Source: Capillibacterium thermochitinicola
Lineage (GTDB): Bacteria > Bacillota > UBA4882 > UBA10575
Assembly (NCBI RefSeq): GCF_013664685.1
Contig: NZ_JAAKDE010000023.1
Coordinates: 1 to 64,000, forward strand
Length of the DNA: 64,000 nt
Reading direction: 5' to 3'
A program made the position numbers and the translations under genes. Positions 63,113 through 64,000 of this stretch are shown here, one piece after another; positions within the stretch are counted from its first letter, which is position 1; each line of letters begins with the position of its first letter. The notes below the pieces were generated by a model that saw only the letters and a program-made list of their open reading frames with translations, did no database searches and was not told where the DNA came from.

Positions 63113-63295
63113 CTATTCTTCTTCTGTTGGTTTAAAGCGCGCGGTAAACCCTGGCGTCATGGTCACCGGCATATTGCCGTCAACAAGCAGCGCCGCCAGT
63201 TCTTGCCGGCCAGTATACGTTCCCGGTCCTCAGCTTGGGCCACAAAAAACGCGGTCGAAAAAAGATCGGCTCATGGCCGAATCGGTTTTCTCCAA
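63113..63295 (-). pseudogene. Decayed C-terminal remnant of an ApbE-like flavin transferase
   Basis: Pieces of an ApbE (FAD:protein FMN transferase) C-terminus can be read across two frames. DSAM is in one frame, then ADLFSTAFFVAQAEDRERIL (compare the family's ADALSTALFV) in the next. The first frame then resumes with ELAALLVDGNMPVTMTPGF to a TAG at 63113. Two compensating frameshifts and a TGA (63230-63232) break it, and everything upstream of about residue -60 is missing, replaced by the terminator and end of the HD-GYP gene. Either an old remnant or a region of poor sequence. The assignment rests on two short motifs. Confidence 0.5.
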
Positions 63296-63303
63296 AAAAA
63301 GAC

Positions 63304-63317
63304 GACCCTGGCGGGTC
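63304..63317 (-). terminator. Terminator of the HD-GYP gene
   Basis: GACCC-GCCA-GGGTC followed by GTCTTTTTTT on the minus strand, 11 bases past the HD-GYP stop codon. Confidence 0.75.
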
Positions 63318-63327
63318 TGTTGTTTTT

Positions 63328-64000
63328 TTAGTAAAAATCAGAACAAAGGACCAAGTCCTCAAGCCGGAATTTCATAATTTCCTGGTTTTTGACACGTTGC
63401 TGAATTCGGGAGAGCTTCTCAATCCCCAATTCTTCCAAAGCCTTTACACATTCCGGACAAAACTGGACGCCCGCCAGGCTATGCACCTCGGTAAAGGCCT
63501 CCTCCATCGAACGGGCGGCCCGGTAAGGACGTTCACTGGTCATGGCGTCCAATGCATCGGCCACCGCAAAAATACGGGCCAATAAAGGGATTTTTTCACC
63601 CTTTAATCCCAAAGGATATCCGGTGCCATCATAACGCTCATGGTGAAGCAGAATTATATCCGCGGCGTCATTAAGGAAATCAAGCTCATGTATTATATCA
63701 TAACCCAATTCGGGATGGCGTTTGATCATCTCCCATTCCTCGGGAAGCAGTTTGGTTTTTTTCAAAAGAATCCGGTCGGGGACACCAATTTTGCCAATAT
63801 CATGAAGGTAACCGGCCAAAGCAATCTTTTTCAGTTCGGATTGGGAAAGTCCCATTTGTTCGGCCAGGGCTGTGGCGTAGGCCGCCACCCGCGTCGAATG
63901 ATCCCAAGTGTCATGATCCCGGCACTCTAAAGCATGGAGCAAGGCTTTAAGCGCCCCTTCGTTTGCCTTTTTCAGTTGGGAAAAGCTTTTTTTCTGCCGG
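63328..64000 (-). CDS. HD-GYP domain protein, 5' end outside the window
   Basis: The HD-GYP phosphodiesterase domain, family role hydrolysis of cyclic di-GMP (or related dinucleotides). Visible motifs: HDTWDHSTRVA, YLHDIGKIGVPD (HD), HPELGYDII, HHERYDGTGYP (the GYP-type motif) and FAVADALDAMTS. The frame is open to the window edge with a helical RQKKSFSQLKKANEG lead-in, so an N-terminal sensor or receiver domain probably lies beyond. The apparent start at 63942 is an internal TTG. Confidence 0.92.
   Translation of the reverse strand, partial: RQKKSFSQLKKANEGALKALLHALECRDHDTWDHSTRVAAYATALAEQMGLSQSELKKIALAGYLHDIGKIGVPDRILLKKTKLLPEEWEMIKRHPELGYDIIHELDFLNDAADIILLHHERYDGTGYPLGLKGEKIPLLARIFAVADALDAMTSERPYRAARSMEEAFTEVHSLAGVQFCPECVKALEELGIEKLSRIQQRVKNQEIMKFRLEDLVLCSDFY

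Noticed and set aside
63113-63274. A 53-codon frame starting MSRSFFDRVFCGPS with an in-frame TGA, suggesting a selenocysteine protein
   Set aside because: The adjacent frame over the same bases reads ADLFSTAFFVAQAEDRERIL, a clear ApbE-like motif. The region is better explained as a frameshifted apbE remnant, and no convincing SECIS hairpin follows the TGA.

Overview
The window looks like a chromosomal segment of an endospore-forming Bacillota (Firmicutes), probably a saccharolytic, clostridia-like or deeper lineage. The reasons are spo0A, spoIVB, spoIVFA/spoIVFB, a Spo0E-like phosphatase and gerW (ytfJ); a T-box leader on leuS; an L27 with the Prp-cleaved N-terminal extension; and typical Bacillota gene orders (rimP-nusA-ylxR-ylxQ-infB-rbfA-nrnA-truB-ribF and rplU-prp-rpmA-obgE-proB-proA-nadD-yqeK-rsfS). 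Nearly all genes lie on the minus strand. The exact taxon cannot be fixed from the sequence alone.

Layout, left to right. 0.1-1.9 kb is an AT-rich accessory edge with a frameshifted, membrane-anchored protein of two internal repeats, a strong hairpin and a Spo0E-like gene. 1.9-10.8 kb holds dinG and nfo, then two glycosyltransferases, steB-like and steA, spo0A (behind a near-perfect sigma-H promoter) and spoIVB. 10.9-22.8 kb carries leuS with its T-box, rsfS, yqeK, an unusual RRM RNA-binding gene, nadD, proA/proB, obgE, rpmA/prp/rplU and a frameshifted rng. 22.8-27 kb has a DUF2344/radical-SAM pair and spoIVFA-spoIVFB. 27.1-36.8 kb contains a large plus-strand carbohydrate-active multidomain protein, a ferredoxin, a lone receiver protein, gerW with DUF2953, a Ca2+-type P-type ATPase and rqcH.

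36.9-44.6 kb is the most accessory part. It holds two paralogous GH16 beta-glucanases (one secreted, one a lipoprotein split by a frameshift) with four copies of a LacI-type operator-like motif and a shared leader element. An orphan TRAP binding protein coupled to a lipoprotein metallopeptidase follows. 44.7-53.9 kb carries argS, a nitroreductase, yifB/yraN, a FliK-like/FlhB-like pair with rnhB, meso-diaminopimelate dehydrogenase and a PHP histidinol-phosphatase. 54-62.7 kb is the nusA-infB operon with a promoter and a hairpin in its leader. 62.7-64 kb ends in a small helical protein, a decayed apbE remnant and an HD-GYP gene cut by the window edge.

Several genes act together. SpoIVB made in the forespore activates the SpoIVFA/SpoIVFB complex in the mother-cell membrane, and Spo0A and Spo0E-like control entry into sporulation. 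Prp trims the L27 encoded beside it. ProB/ProA make proline precursor. The GH16 pair probably digests laminarin or mixed-linkage glucan outside the cell under a sugar-responsive repressor. Three coding frames break at or beside short homopolymers, so consensus sequence error must be excluded before reading biology into them. No CRISPR array, tRNA, rRNA or intact mobile element was recognised.
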